64,000 bases of DNA from Shewanella pealeana ATCC 700345 (GTDB lineage: Bacteria > Pseudomonadota > Gammaproteobacteria > Enterobacterales > Shewanellaceae), in the NCBI RefSeq assembly GCF_000018285.1, contig NC_009901.1:4091001-4155000 (forward strand). The letters run 5' to 3'. Under the pieces are notes generated by a model. The model ran no database searches, was not told the origin of the DNA, and was given only the letters and a program-made list of their open reading frames with translations. This document shows, piece after piece, positions 18,473 through 25,805 of the stretch; within the stretch, counting starts at the first letter, position 1; each line of letters starts with the position of its first letter. Both the position numbers and the translations under genes were made by a program.

Positions 18473-19735
18473 CTAGCGAACGATCACTTGCGCTGCTTTA
18501 TTAAATGGCTCAATGCTCGAGGTCACCCAGATATCTCCTTCTTGGCCGCCTAGGATCACTTCGATATGGCTCATGCTGCGTGCACCTAACTGAATAGGGG
18601 TCTGCTCGGCAATATCGCCATGCATCACATACACCTCCTGTCCGCCACCGCTGTTAACAAAAGATCCACGCTTAACCATCAACACATCGGGCCTGTGCTC
18701 CAGTAATACTCGCGCCGCCAAACGCTGGTTTTGGCGTAGCTGCAGACGGTCATTTTGCTCAAATCGCACCCTTGCGCTCACTTCACGGTTACGCACCTCG
18801 GGAGAGATAGAAGACAGCTCGCCCATCACTTTCTCCGAGCCGAAGCTCAGCTCAACGACCATACCTATGCCTAACTCATCGGCATAAGACTCTGGCACTG
18901 CAAGCTCGGCCTCGAAGGCGCTGAGATCGACAACGGTCAAAATGGGTTGGCTCTGACCAATACGTGCTTTTTGCTCCGTAAGCCAATTACCAATAATACC
19001 TGCAACGGGCGCGATGATATTCAGTGCCGCCACTTGGCGTTCGAGCTCTTTGACCACCAGCGCCTGACGGTCAACTTCTAGGGAGGTGTTCTTAAGCTCG
19101 AAGGTTAAGGTGTCTTTCATTAGCAGTGCTTCTTGACCCGCATGGGCAAATAGCAATTTGGCCTTATGCAGATCATCTTTACTCTTTTCGAAATCAATTT
19201 TGCTAATTAGCTTTGACTCTATCAACTGGTCGCCACGGCGACTCTCTCGATCAGCCGCTTCTAAATCCACCTTGGCCATATCCAAAGTTTGTTGCGCCTT
19301 TAGCTGTTGACGACGAGCATCGAGACGAGCACGCTCCAGCGAGCTTTTCATCCCCTCAAGTACTGCTTGCTGCTGCTTTAAACTGTTGGTTAGCTTATGG
19401 CTTTCGATGGTGGCCACCACCTCACCCAGCTCAACCTTGTCACCGGGCTTAGCAATCAAGGTAACCGAGCCCTGTTCCGGGCTATATAAGACAGGCGCAT
19501 TGGCAGCAACAATCTTGCCTGTGGTGGGGATATCGCGAATAAGAGTACCGCGCTCTAAGGTTGCGAAACGCAGTTCAGAGCGTTTAATTGAAGTGGCAAT
19601 CGAGTCTCTGTCCATGCTCGACCAGACAAGTCCAGAAACAAGTAACGCCGCAAGGCCAAACATCAACGGACGTTTTATTTTGCTCGCCTTACTCTGCTGC
19701 TTTATCACATCTTGTGCGCTAGTGTCCTGAATCAT
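18473..19735 (-). CDS. HlyD/MacA-type periplasmic adaptor protein
   Basis: A 420-aa membrane-fusion protein. It has one N-terminal TM (about 25-40), a lipoyl-like half (PVLYSPEQGSVTLIAKPGDKVELGEVV), a long coiled-coil hairpin (about 115-215, many K/E/Q/L/A heptads), a second lipoyl half (NIIAPVAGIIGNWL) and beta-barrel/MPD domains. First gene of the leftward operon; AGGGAAAGCAG precedes its ATG. It would link the ABC transporter to an outer-membrane channel. A sigma-54-type promoter lies about 57 bp upstream. Confidence 0.85.
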   Translation of the reverse strand: MIQDTSAQDVIKQQSKASKIKRPLMFGLAALLVSGLVWSSMDRDSIATSIKRSELRFATLERGTLIRDIPTTGKIVAANAPVLYSPEQGSVTLIAKPGDKVELGEVVATIESHKLTNSLKQQQAVLEGMKSSLERARLDARRQQLKAQQTLDMAKVDLEAADRESRRGDQLIESKLISKIDFEKSKDDLHKAKLLFAHAGQEALLMKDTLTFELKNTSLEVDRQALVVKELERQVAALNIIAPVAGIIGNWLTEQKARIGQSQPILTVVDLSAFEAELAVPESYADELGIGMVVELSFGSEKVMGELSSISPEVRNREVSARVRFEQNDRLQLRQNQRLAARVLLEHRPDVLMVKRGSFVNSGGGQEVYVMHGDIAEQTPIQLGARSMSHIEVILGGQEGDIWVTSSIEPFNKAAQVIVR

Positions 19736-19791
19736 CTGCTTTCCCTAAAGTGTCCGTTCTAAGCATTTATCGCTTTCGATAGGTCTATTAA

Positions 19792-19807
19792 TACAAGCCC
19801 TATGCCA
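19792..19807 (-). promoter_or_regulatory. Sigma-54 (-24/-12) promoter of the ABC/two-component operon
   Basis: On the minus strand TGGCATAGGGCTTGTA matches the consensus TGGCACGNNNNTTGCW with correct spacing; the main deviation is T for C in the -12 GC. It is 57-72 bp before the HlyD start, and the TGTCCG sites lie a further 60-130 bp upstream, as expected for an enhancer-driven promoter. Confidence 0.68.
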
Positions 19808-19870
19808 AAAACAATTAAACGCTAATAAACAGCAAGTTAATTCAACTCAGTTAACATTGACTATTAAAAG

Positions 19871-19938
19871 TGTCCGCGGACACCCGCTAAAAGTGTCCGA
19901 TTAATTAACGATTATGTCCGATATGGGGAAAGTGTCCG
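19871..19938. promoter_or_regulatory. Cluster of TGTCCG enhancer-like sites
   Basis: A perfect 12-bp palindrome TGTCCGCGGACA (19871-19882) is followed by TGTCCG at 19894, 19915 and 19933. They are spaced 23, 21 and 18 bp apart, close to two helical turns, so all face one side of the DNA. A further copy lies at 19751, between promoter and gene. This is the arrangement of NtrC-type upstream activator sites, and the operon encodes its own NtrC-type regulator. Confidence 0.7.
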
Positions 19939-19946
19939 ATTTGAAA

Positions 19947-20066
19947 GAAGGTCCTAGGTTCTAGGAAGAGCAGGGACTAGGTGCTAGGAAAAGCTAAGAA
20001 AGAGCACAGGTGATGCTTTTTGCTTTTCCTAGTAGGGCGCGAAGCGTCCTAGAACCTAGCTCCTTC
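19947..20066. repeat. Mosaic intergenic repeat, copy R1
   Basis: An element of about 120 bp bounded by a near-perfect 20-bp inverted repeat (GAAGGTCCTAGGTTCTAGGA at 19947-19966, its complement at 20047-20066 with two mismatches). Inside is the CCTAGTAGGGCGCGAAGCG module, which recurs in reverse at 28193 and 40619. The element belongs to the family described in the findings and lies between the ABC operon promoter and the porin. Confidence 0.72.
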
Positions 20067-20274
20067 TTTTAACCTTTTAACAACGACATTTCACTTTCAG
20101 CACGATATTTAACGATCCTCTTTAACGATATTTCGTGGTTCAGGGATCTTGCTCCAACTTATTGTCGATCCCCACCTATTTAGCTCCCTTGGCACGTTAG
20201 CTGCTCTGTAAGGCGTAATTGGTAAAAACCAATCATTGATTAGCTTTAACAAAATAAAAAATAGGGAAAATGAC

Positions 20275-21432
20275 ATGAATAAGAAACTGTTGGCGCTTTT
20301 AATCCCGTCGATTTTAATAGCAGGTTCTGCGCAGGCCGTTGAGATCTACAATGATCAAACGAACAGCATAAACATGATGGGTTGGTTAGGCTTTGCTGCC
20401 ATTAATGACACTCACGACACTGCCGTCGTCGATAACTTCTCTCGTGTAGGCTTTCGCTTCGATCGCCAAGAGAAGAACGGCTGGCGCAGCTTTGCTCATA
20501 CCGAATGGGGCATTAACATGGTCACCAGCGATGACTCGCTAAGCTACAGCGGCGGTCAACTCGGTGCAGAGAAAAACTCTGACTTCTTATTCAACCGTTT
20601 AGGCTATGTGGGTTTAGCAAACGACAAATGGGGAAGCTTAACTTTTGGTAAGCAGTGGGGCGTATACTACGATGTGGCCTACACCACCGACGTACTTAAC
20701 GTCTATACGGGCTACTCTGTTGGAGCCTACACCTTTGGTGATGGCGGCCTAACCGGTGCTGGTCGCGCAGACTCAGCCTTTGTATACCGTAACTCATTTG
20801 GCAACTTGAGCATTGCACTGCAGTATGCCGCTAAGCAAAATGGTGATGTAGCACTGTATGACAAAGATGGCATCGCACTCGACGACGGTTCACACGTTGA
20901 ATTTGATACCAGTTATGGCGCTAGCTTAACCTACCACTTTACCGATAAATTCAAGGTACTTGCAGGCATTAACCGAGGTGACTTCACTGGTGAACTTGCA
21001 GGTGAGCGCGTTGACGATACTAACGAGATCATAGGTGTGGGCGCACAATATGGTTCTTTCTACCAGTATGCACCTAATCGCGAAGCCGATGGCTTCTATG
21101 TGGGTTTCAACGCTCATAAGAGTAAGCAAAATGAGCTAGTAGCGGGCGAGCTATATGACTCGACTGGCAGTGAGTTTTTGATTGCCTATCAGTATGAGAA
21201 TGGCTTTGTACCTAGCTTCCTACTGTCTTACCAAGACTTAGATACCGATGCTTCGACAACGATTCAAGGTGACTGGACCCGCCAATTTGCGGTACTCGGT
21301 CTACATTACCGTTATAGCAACGACACAGTGATGTTTGCCGAAGCAAAAATCGATTTCAGCGACATGGACGATAAGAGCTTTGAAAACCTTCAGGACAATA
21401 GCTACGCTGTCGGTATTCGCTACTTCTTCTAG
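20275..21432 (+). CDS. Gram-negative general porin (OmpC/OmpF-like)
   Basis: A 385-aa outer-membrane porin. The signal peptide (about 1-20) ends SAQA before VEIYNDQTNSINMMGWLGF. The eyelet-type motif FGKQWGVYYD, many alternating aromatic strands and the C-terminal SYAVGIRYFF (terminal Phe) are all present. The ATG at 20275 follows AGGGAAAATGAC; the longer frame adds 13 codons without an SD. It is convergent with the sigma-54 activator and may supply solutes to the neighbouring periplasmic reductase system, but no shared regulation is visible. Confidence 0.85.
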   Translation: MNKKLLALLIPSILIAGSAQAVEIYNDQTNSINMMGWLGFAAINDTHDTAVVDNFSRVGFRFDRQEKNGWRSFAHTEWGINMVTSDDSLSYSGGQLGAEKNSDFLFNRLGYVGLANDKWGSLTFGKQWGVYYDVAYTTDVLNVYTGYSVGAYTFGDGGLTGAGRADSAFVYRNSFGNLSIALQYAAKQNGDVALYDKDGIALDDGSHVEFDTSYGASLTYHFTDKFKVLAGINRGDFTGELAGERVDDTNEIIGVGAQYGSFYQYAPNREADGFYVGFNAHKSKQNELVAGELYDSTGSEFLIAYQYENGFVPSFLLSYQDLDTDASTTIQGDWTRQFAVLGLHYRYSNDTVMFAEAKIDFSDMDDKSFENLQDNSYAVGIRYFF

Positions 21433-21562
21433 TTATAGCGGATTTGTTTTCACAAAGCAGTGAGAACTACCCCTTAGTTCGACTCAATCCAGGATAGATT
21501 GAGTCACTACTTTCTCGTTTAATTAGCTCCCTAGATATTCGAGAACCTCTTTAGAAAGTCAT

Positions 21563-21592
21563 AAAAAAACACTTCCTCGGAAGTGTTTTTTT
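21563..21592. terminator. Bidirectional terminator between porin and activator genes
   Basis: AAAAAAACACTTCC-TC-GGAAGTGTTTTTTT forms a long stem with A and T runs on both sides, between two convergent genes. It should stop transcription from each direction. Confidence 0.88.
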
Positions 21593-21639
21593 ATTGCCTA
21601 ATTAACTTTGCTGTTAACCCATCATCCCTGGAAGCTGCT

Positions 21640-23166
21640 TTAGCATAATCCGAGCTTCTTCATCTTGCTCTTGAGAGTGTTAGGGTTAATGTCCAATAGC
21701 TCTGCTGCGCCGCCCGGTCCATAGAGTTTTCCGCCGGTTATACGCATTGCATGGCTAATGTATTTACTTATCATGGTCTCGAGTGGCACTAATTTGTCAC
21801 TGGCGTGGCTGGGATCAACGATAATGGTTTGTCCCGCTTTCGTGGTCACTTCCTCATCTGATTGCGCCTGCAACAAATCAAAGGTTAACGGTCCTCTGGG
21901 CTTTTGAATGATGGCTCGCTCAAGTACATTGATCAGCTCGCGCACGTTACCCGGCCAGCTGTAATTATTCAAAATACTCAATTGCTCTGGCATCACTCTA
22001 GGTAACTTTTCCAAGTTAAACTTTGCGGCCAACATTTCGATAAAGTGTTGCACTAACAGTGGAATGTCACTGCGACGCTGGCGTAGCGCCGGAATATCAA
22101 TAGGAAAAACAGCTAATCGATACCAGAGATCTTCTCTAAAGGTTTTCTCATGTACCATGGCTTGTAGGTTTCTATGGGTCGCAGCAATAACCCGAATATC
22201 CAGGTCAACATTTTCATAGCCACCCACTCGGGTAATTGAACTGTTTTGCAGAACACGTAATAAGCGCACCTGCGCAGAGAGTGGCAGCTCGCCAATCTCA
22301 TCTAAGAAGATGGTGCCGCCATTCGCCTGCTCAAAGTAACCAGCTTTACGGGTCTCGGCTCCAGTAAACGCTCCTTTCTCATAACCAAATAGCTCCGAGT
22401 CTATGAGTGTTTCAGGAATGGCGCCGCAGTTCACTTTAATAAAAGGCTTCCCTGCACGATTTGATTTTGCGTGAATCGCATTCGCAATGACTTCTTTGCC
22501 GCAGCCAGTTTCACCCTGCATTAATACACTGGTATTCAAAGCAGCAATCGCATCGACTTGCACCATTACCTTCTTCAAACCCCCTTCGGCTCCCACAACA
22601 CCGTCAGGACAAAACATGGCTCGCTTAAGACTATCATTTTCTAGGCTCAATGCTTGGTTAGCTCTAAGCAAGTTACGACCACGTAAATTGAAGGCGGTGA
22701 TCAGAGATAATGTGTCTTTGTGGGGTTCAATTAGGTCCGCATGCAAAGGTTTAAACTGTGCTTTCTTTTTGGAATAAAATCCGACCACACCGAGATGGGT
22801 ATCGCTGCTAACCATGCGCAACAAAACAACCGAAGCGATTTCAGGGATCAATTGCGGCGCAACAAACCCCGTCACCTTATCCAGGCTAATATCATTAATA
22901 ATACGGATCACTGGTCGGTCAGTTTCCTGCAACACAGCTTCCATTTCAGGCGAAATTTTCACCTGTCTATCCAGTGCTACCGCCTGTTGTTCATTAACAT
23001 GAGACAAGAACTGAATATCACCGTGTTCGGGGCGATAGATATTGAGAAAAATACCATCGATAGGCAGGTACTGCTTAACAAATTCGTAGTAACTTTGTAG
23101 AGCGACTTCGAGTGACAAACTGCTGCATAGACAGTGAGTCGCCTGATAATAAAATTGTTCCTTCAT
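21640..23166 (-). CDS. Sigma-54 activator with GAF sensor domain
   Basis: A 508-aa regulator. It has an N-terminal GAF-like domain (about 15-165), a AAA+ domain (about 190-420) with Walker A GETGCGKE, sigma-54 loop GAFTGA, Walker B GGTIFLDEIGELP and the WPGNVREL motif, and a C-terminal Fis-type HTH (PNTLKSKMKKLGL). It has no receiver domain, so it probably senses a small molecule directly through GAF. It is divergent from the flavoprotein operon across a 1-kb gap that has matching palindromes at both ends and a sigma-54 promoter on the operon side. It is very likely the activator of that operon. Confidence 0.87.
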   Translation of the reverse strand: MKEQFYYQATHCLCSSLSLEVALQSYYEFVKQYLPIDGIFLNIYRPEHGDIQFLSHVNEQQAVALDRQVKISPEMEAVLQETDRPVIRIINDISLDKVTGFVAPQLIPEIASVVLLRMVSSDTHLGVVGFYSKKKAQFKPLHADLIEPHKDTLSLITAFNLRGRNLLRANQALSLENDSLKRAMFCPDGVVGAEGGLKKVMVQVDAIAALNTSVLMQGETGCGKEVIANAIHAKSNRAGKPFIKVNCGAIPETLIDSELFGYEKGAFTGAETRKAGYFEQANGGTIFLDEIGELPLSAQVRLLRVLQNSSITRVGGYENVDLDIRVIAATHRNLQAMVHEKTFREDLWYRLAVFPIDIPALRQRRSDIPLLVQHFIEMLAAKFNLEKLPRVMPEQLSILNNYSWPGNVRELINVLERAIIQKPRGPLTFDLLQAQSDEEVTTKAGQTIIVDPSHASDKLVPLETMISKYISHAMRITGGKLYGPGGAAELLDINPNTLKSKMKKLGLC

Positions 23167-23183
23167 TGATATCTCGGGTTAGC

Positions 23184-23246
23184 CACGAAGTTTCGTGATG
23201 GTAAATCATTGTATTTCGTGATTCTGTGTTCCTGTTCATAAATAAC
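23184..23246. promoter_or_regulatory. Operator block near the activator gene
   Basis: CACGAA-GT-TTCGTG (23184-23197) is a perfect 6-bp-arm palindrome 18 bp upstream of the activator start. It is followed by a half site TTTCGTG (23214-23220) and the string TTCTGTGTTCCTGTTCATAA. The second part is nearly copied at 24034-24057 on the operon side. The position so close to the start suggests autoregulation. Confidence 0.62.
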
Positions 23247-23999
23247 CAAAAATAGACAACAATTAAGAAAAACATATATCAAACCGTGGTCAACACCACA
23301 CTCTAACCTTAGTGGTAAAATAAAATAATATGTTCACAAACATAAAATAAGAGAGCCATTTAAAACTTAACTGGAATATGTGAAGTAATCATAAAAGCGA
23401 CAAAACATGTGAACCATTTAAAAATAAACACTGTTCTGTGAGCTATTCATGGATAGGATTAAATGTGTGATGAACTTATAACATTCACGTTAGTATGTGA
23501 TGGTTTAAACATAAGATTAGAGCTAAAGCAATTCTGACTACCAGAACAGCATGCGCCATCCGCCCAATAACAATAAGCAACTGTTTACCCAATGGTTTAC
23601 CCCAACAAAACTAGAACCACCCTATGTATAATCATTTACTAATTATAACCGTAATCGCCCCATAACTTAACGTCTACGGCTATTTACCGAGCAATAACAG
23701 CTAGAGAACTGACTCTGAATTAATCTATAAAAATAGGTGGGACACTATAGTGACAAAAACAATTCAATATATTCTACCACCTTCATATAAGTATTTTATT
23801 TATAGGTTCACTCCCCTCTACCACCAATCAAACTAATTAGCTAACATAGTCAATAATAACCACAATCACCCCTACTTATATTGAATGAAGAATTTTCGCT
23901 TTATAGTTAACGGCTCACCTTTAGTGAAGGTGATAAGTACCCAACACTATTTTAAATCCTAACAATAAGGCTACTTTATTATTGATATGTCGAGATGTT
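23247..23999. other. Long AT-rich intergenic stretch without a gene
   Basis: About 750 bp between the two operator blocks. It is AT-rich with many stop codons and shows no plausible protein. Repeated TGTGA-like words (for example near 23376, 23466 and 23501) could be partial CRP or similar sites, but none forms a full palindrome, so they are not called. Confidence 0.5.
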
Positions 24000-24036
24000 C
24001 ACGAAATATCATGACCTCGTACCACGAGATTTCATG
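24000..24036 (+). promoter_or_regulatory. Upstream activator sites of the flavoprotein operon
   Basis: Two palindrome-like sites, CACGAAATATCATG (24000-24013) and CACGAGATTTCATG (24023-24036), are 23 bp apart. They match the CACGAAGTTTCGTG site next to the activator gene. They lie about 55-90 bp upstream of the -24 element, which is the usual enhancer distance for a sigma-54 activator. Confidence 0.7.
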
Positions 24037-24088
24037 ATTCCATGTTCTTGTTCATAAATCACTAGCAATCTCGCCATTATTAGCGAGT

Positions 24089-24104
24089 TGGCACAGTCGC
24101 TGCA
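24089..24104 (+). promoter_or_regulatory. Sigma-54 promoter of the flavoprotein operon
   Basis: TGGCACAGTCGCTGCA matches TGGCACGNNNNTTGCW at 12 of the 12 defined positions except G to A and T to C, with the GG and GC doublets in the right spacing. It lies 70-85 bp before the flavoprotein ATG, so the leader is about 55-60 nt. Confidence 0.82.
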
Positions 24105-24173
24105 CTTTATCTGCATACATTGGGCTCCAATAGCCTGATAAACAAATTAAAATCGATATAGGGAAACAGATAG

Positions 24174-25733
24174 ATGAACGAAAAAGAACTGGCGAGTCCT
24201 AGCAGACGCCAACTACTGAAAGGCGGTGCTGCGATGGCAGTTGCAGGCTTAGGTAGCACTGTTGCCTTGTCGGCAAACGCCGCTTGCGTCTCTATAGAAG
24301 AAGCCAAGTTTGACGAAGTTGTCGACGTTATCGTCGTTGGCAGTGGCTTTGCGGGTATGTCTGCAGCGCTACAGGCAAAAGAAGCTGGCGCAAGCGTTAT
24401 GGTTATCGACAAGATGCCAGTCTTTGGAGGTAACTCTACTATCAACGGCGGCGCAATGGCGGTGGCAGGCTCACCTCTACAGAAGAAAGAAGGCATCGAA
24501 GATTCTGTCGACGTCATGGTTGCCGACATGCTGGAGTCAGGTCGCGGCATGAACGATGTCGAGATGCTAAAGCTTGTGTGTAATGGCACAGCCGAGTCTT
24601 GTGAATGGCTAATCGATCACGGTGTAGAGTGGAAACCTTTCGTACAACACTTCGGCGGCCACTCAATTCCACGCGTATTACAAACAGTACAGAGTTCGGG
24701 CGCAGGCATTATTCGTCCACTAATCAAAGCGGCTAAGAAGAGTGGCATCGAAATGCGCAATCAAGCCAAGCTCGAAGGCTTTATTAAAGATGAAAGCGGC
24801 CGTGTTATCGGTCTAGACGTGCGCCAAGGTTATTACTTCCCTAAAGACCGCACCGGAAAAATGGTTAAAATTGGTGCCCGTAAAGGCGTGATCATGGCAA
24901 CGGGTGGTTTCGGTAACGATATTGAATACCGTCAAATGCAGCAACCTGAATATACCAGTGAGCTGGACTCGACCAACCACGCAGGAGCAACCTCTGAAGC
25001 ACTTAAGCAGATGATGCTACTGGGTGCCAACCCAATTCACTTAGATCAGATCCAGCTTGGCCCATGGGCATCTCCCGATGAGAAAGGCTTCGGTACTGCA
25101 TCGCAGTTCAACACGATTGCGACCTACCCTAGTGGCATCGTAGTTGACGTACGCACAGGCGAGCGCTTCTTTAATGAACTCGCCGACCGTAAGGCTCGTG
25201 CCGACGCCATCATGACTCGTCGCGACGAACAAGGTAAGCCAGTATACCCAATCGGCTTTACCAATGCCGAAGGCGCCAAAGATGCACAAACTCTAGCTTG
25301 GGGCCTTAAATACAATGTTATTAAGAAAGCCGACAACCTAGACGAACTAGCCAAAATCTACAACATGCCAGCCGAAGCGCTAAAAGCACAGGTTGCACGC
25401 TGGAACGAAGCCGTCACCAAGGGTGAAGACGGTGAGTTTGGTCGTCCAATGCAAAAAGCTATGTTGCTAGACAAAGGCCCTTGGTATGGCGTACGCATGT
25501 GGCCAAAAGTTCACTACTGCATGGGTGGCGTTAAGGTAAACACCGCCTCAGAAGTACTACACCTTGTCAGCAACAAACCAATCCCAGGTCTATACGCAGC
25601 GGGTGAAGCCACTGGTGGCATTCACGGTGCCAGTCGTTTAGGTGCCTGCGCGGTAGCTGAAGGAGTAGTAACTGGACGTAATGCTGGTCGTCATTGTTCA
25701 CAGAGCCAGCCAGTGAAACTGAATCTCGCTTAG
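24174..25733 (+). CDS. Tat-exported FAD reductase, urocanate/fumarate reductase-like
   Basis: A 519-aa periplasmic flavoprotein. The N-terminus has a twin-arginine signal (SRRQLLKGG, Arg11-Arg12) and a hydrophobic stretch ending SANA. The FAD Rossmann motif GSGFAG is at 56-61. The fumarate-reductase-type acid-transfer arginine is probably Arg339 in NELADRKAR. The C-terminal MGGVKVN and GLYAAGEATGGIHGASRLG motifs are intact. Unlike flavocytochrome c (Fcc3) or Shewanella UrdA, it has no fused tetraheme domain; a separate tetraheme cytochrome lies two genes downstream. It should reduce the C=C bond of an unsaturated carboxylate. The next gene suggests an arylic or imidazolyl acrylate, but the substrate is unproven. 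Confidence 0.85.
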   Translation: MNEKELASPSRRQLLKGGAAMAVAGLGSTVALSANAACVSIEEAKFDEVVDVIVVGSGFAGMSAALQAKEAGASVMVIDKMPVFGGNSTINGGAMAVAGSPLQKKEGIEDSVDVMVADMLESGRGMNDVEMLKLVCNGTAESCEWLIDHGVEWKPFVQHFGGHSIPRVLQTVQSSGAGIIRPLIKAAKKSGIEMRNQAKLEGFIKDESGRVIGLDVRQGYYFPKDRTGKMVKIGARKGVIMATGGFGNDIEYRQMQQPEYTSELDSTNHAGATSEALKQMMLLGANPIHLDQIQLGPWASPDEKGFGTASQFNTIATYPSGIVVDVRTGERFFNELADRKARADAIMTRRDEQGKPVYPIGFTNAEGAKDAQTLAWGLKYNVIKKADNLDELAKIYNMPAEALKAQVARWNEAVTKGEDGEFGRPMQKAMLLDKGPWYGVRMWPKVHYCMGGVKVNTASEVLHLVSNKPIPGLYAAGEATGGIHGASRLGACAVAEGVVTGRNAGRHCSQSQPVKLNLA

Positions 25734-25805
25734 CTCAAATAAAAATCAAATTCGCTTAGCTAAGTGCCCTGCACTGAGCAGCAAAAAATTATGGAATTGA
25801 TCAAG

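Noticed and set aside
23370..23520. TGTGA words as CRP sites in the divergent gap
   Set aside because: None has a matching TCACA half at the right distance.
24107..24589. A leftward 160-codon open frame opposite the flavoprotein gene
   Set aside because: It is a shadow of the strong rightward gene, with Ser/Thr/Pro-rich text typical of the reverse of a GC-rich reading frame.
24174..25733. Naming the flavoprotein UrdA
   Set aside because: The family is right, but the fused heme domain is missing and I cannot fix the substrate-specific residues by eye; other unsaturated acids are equally possible.
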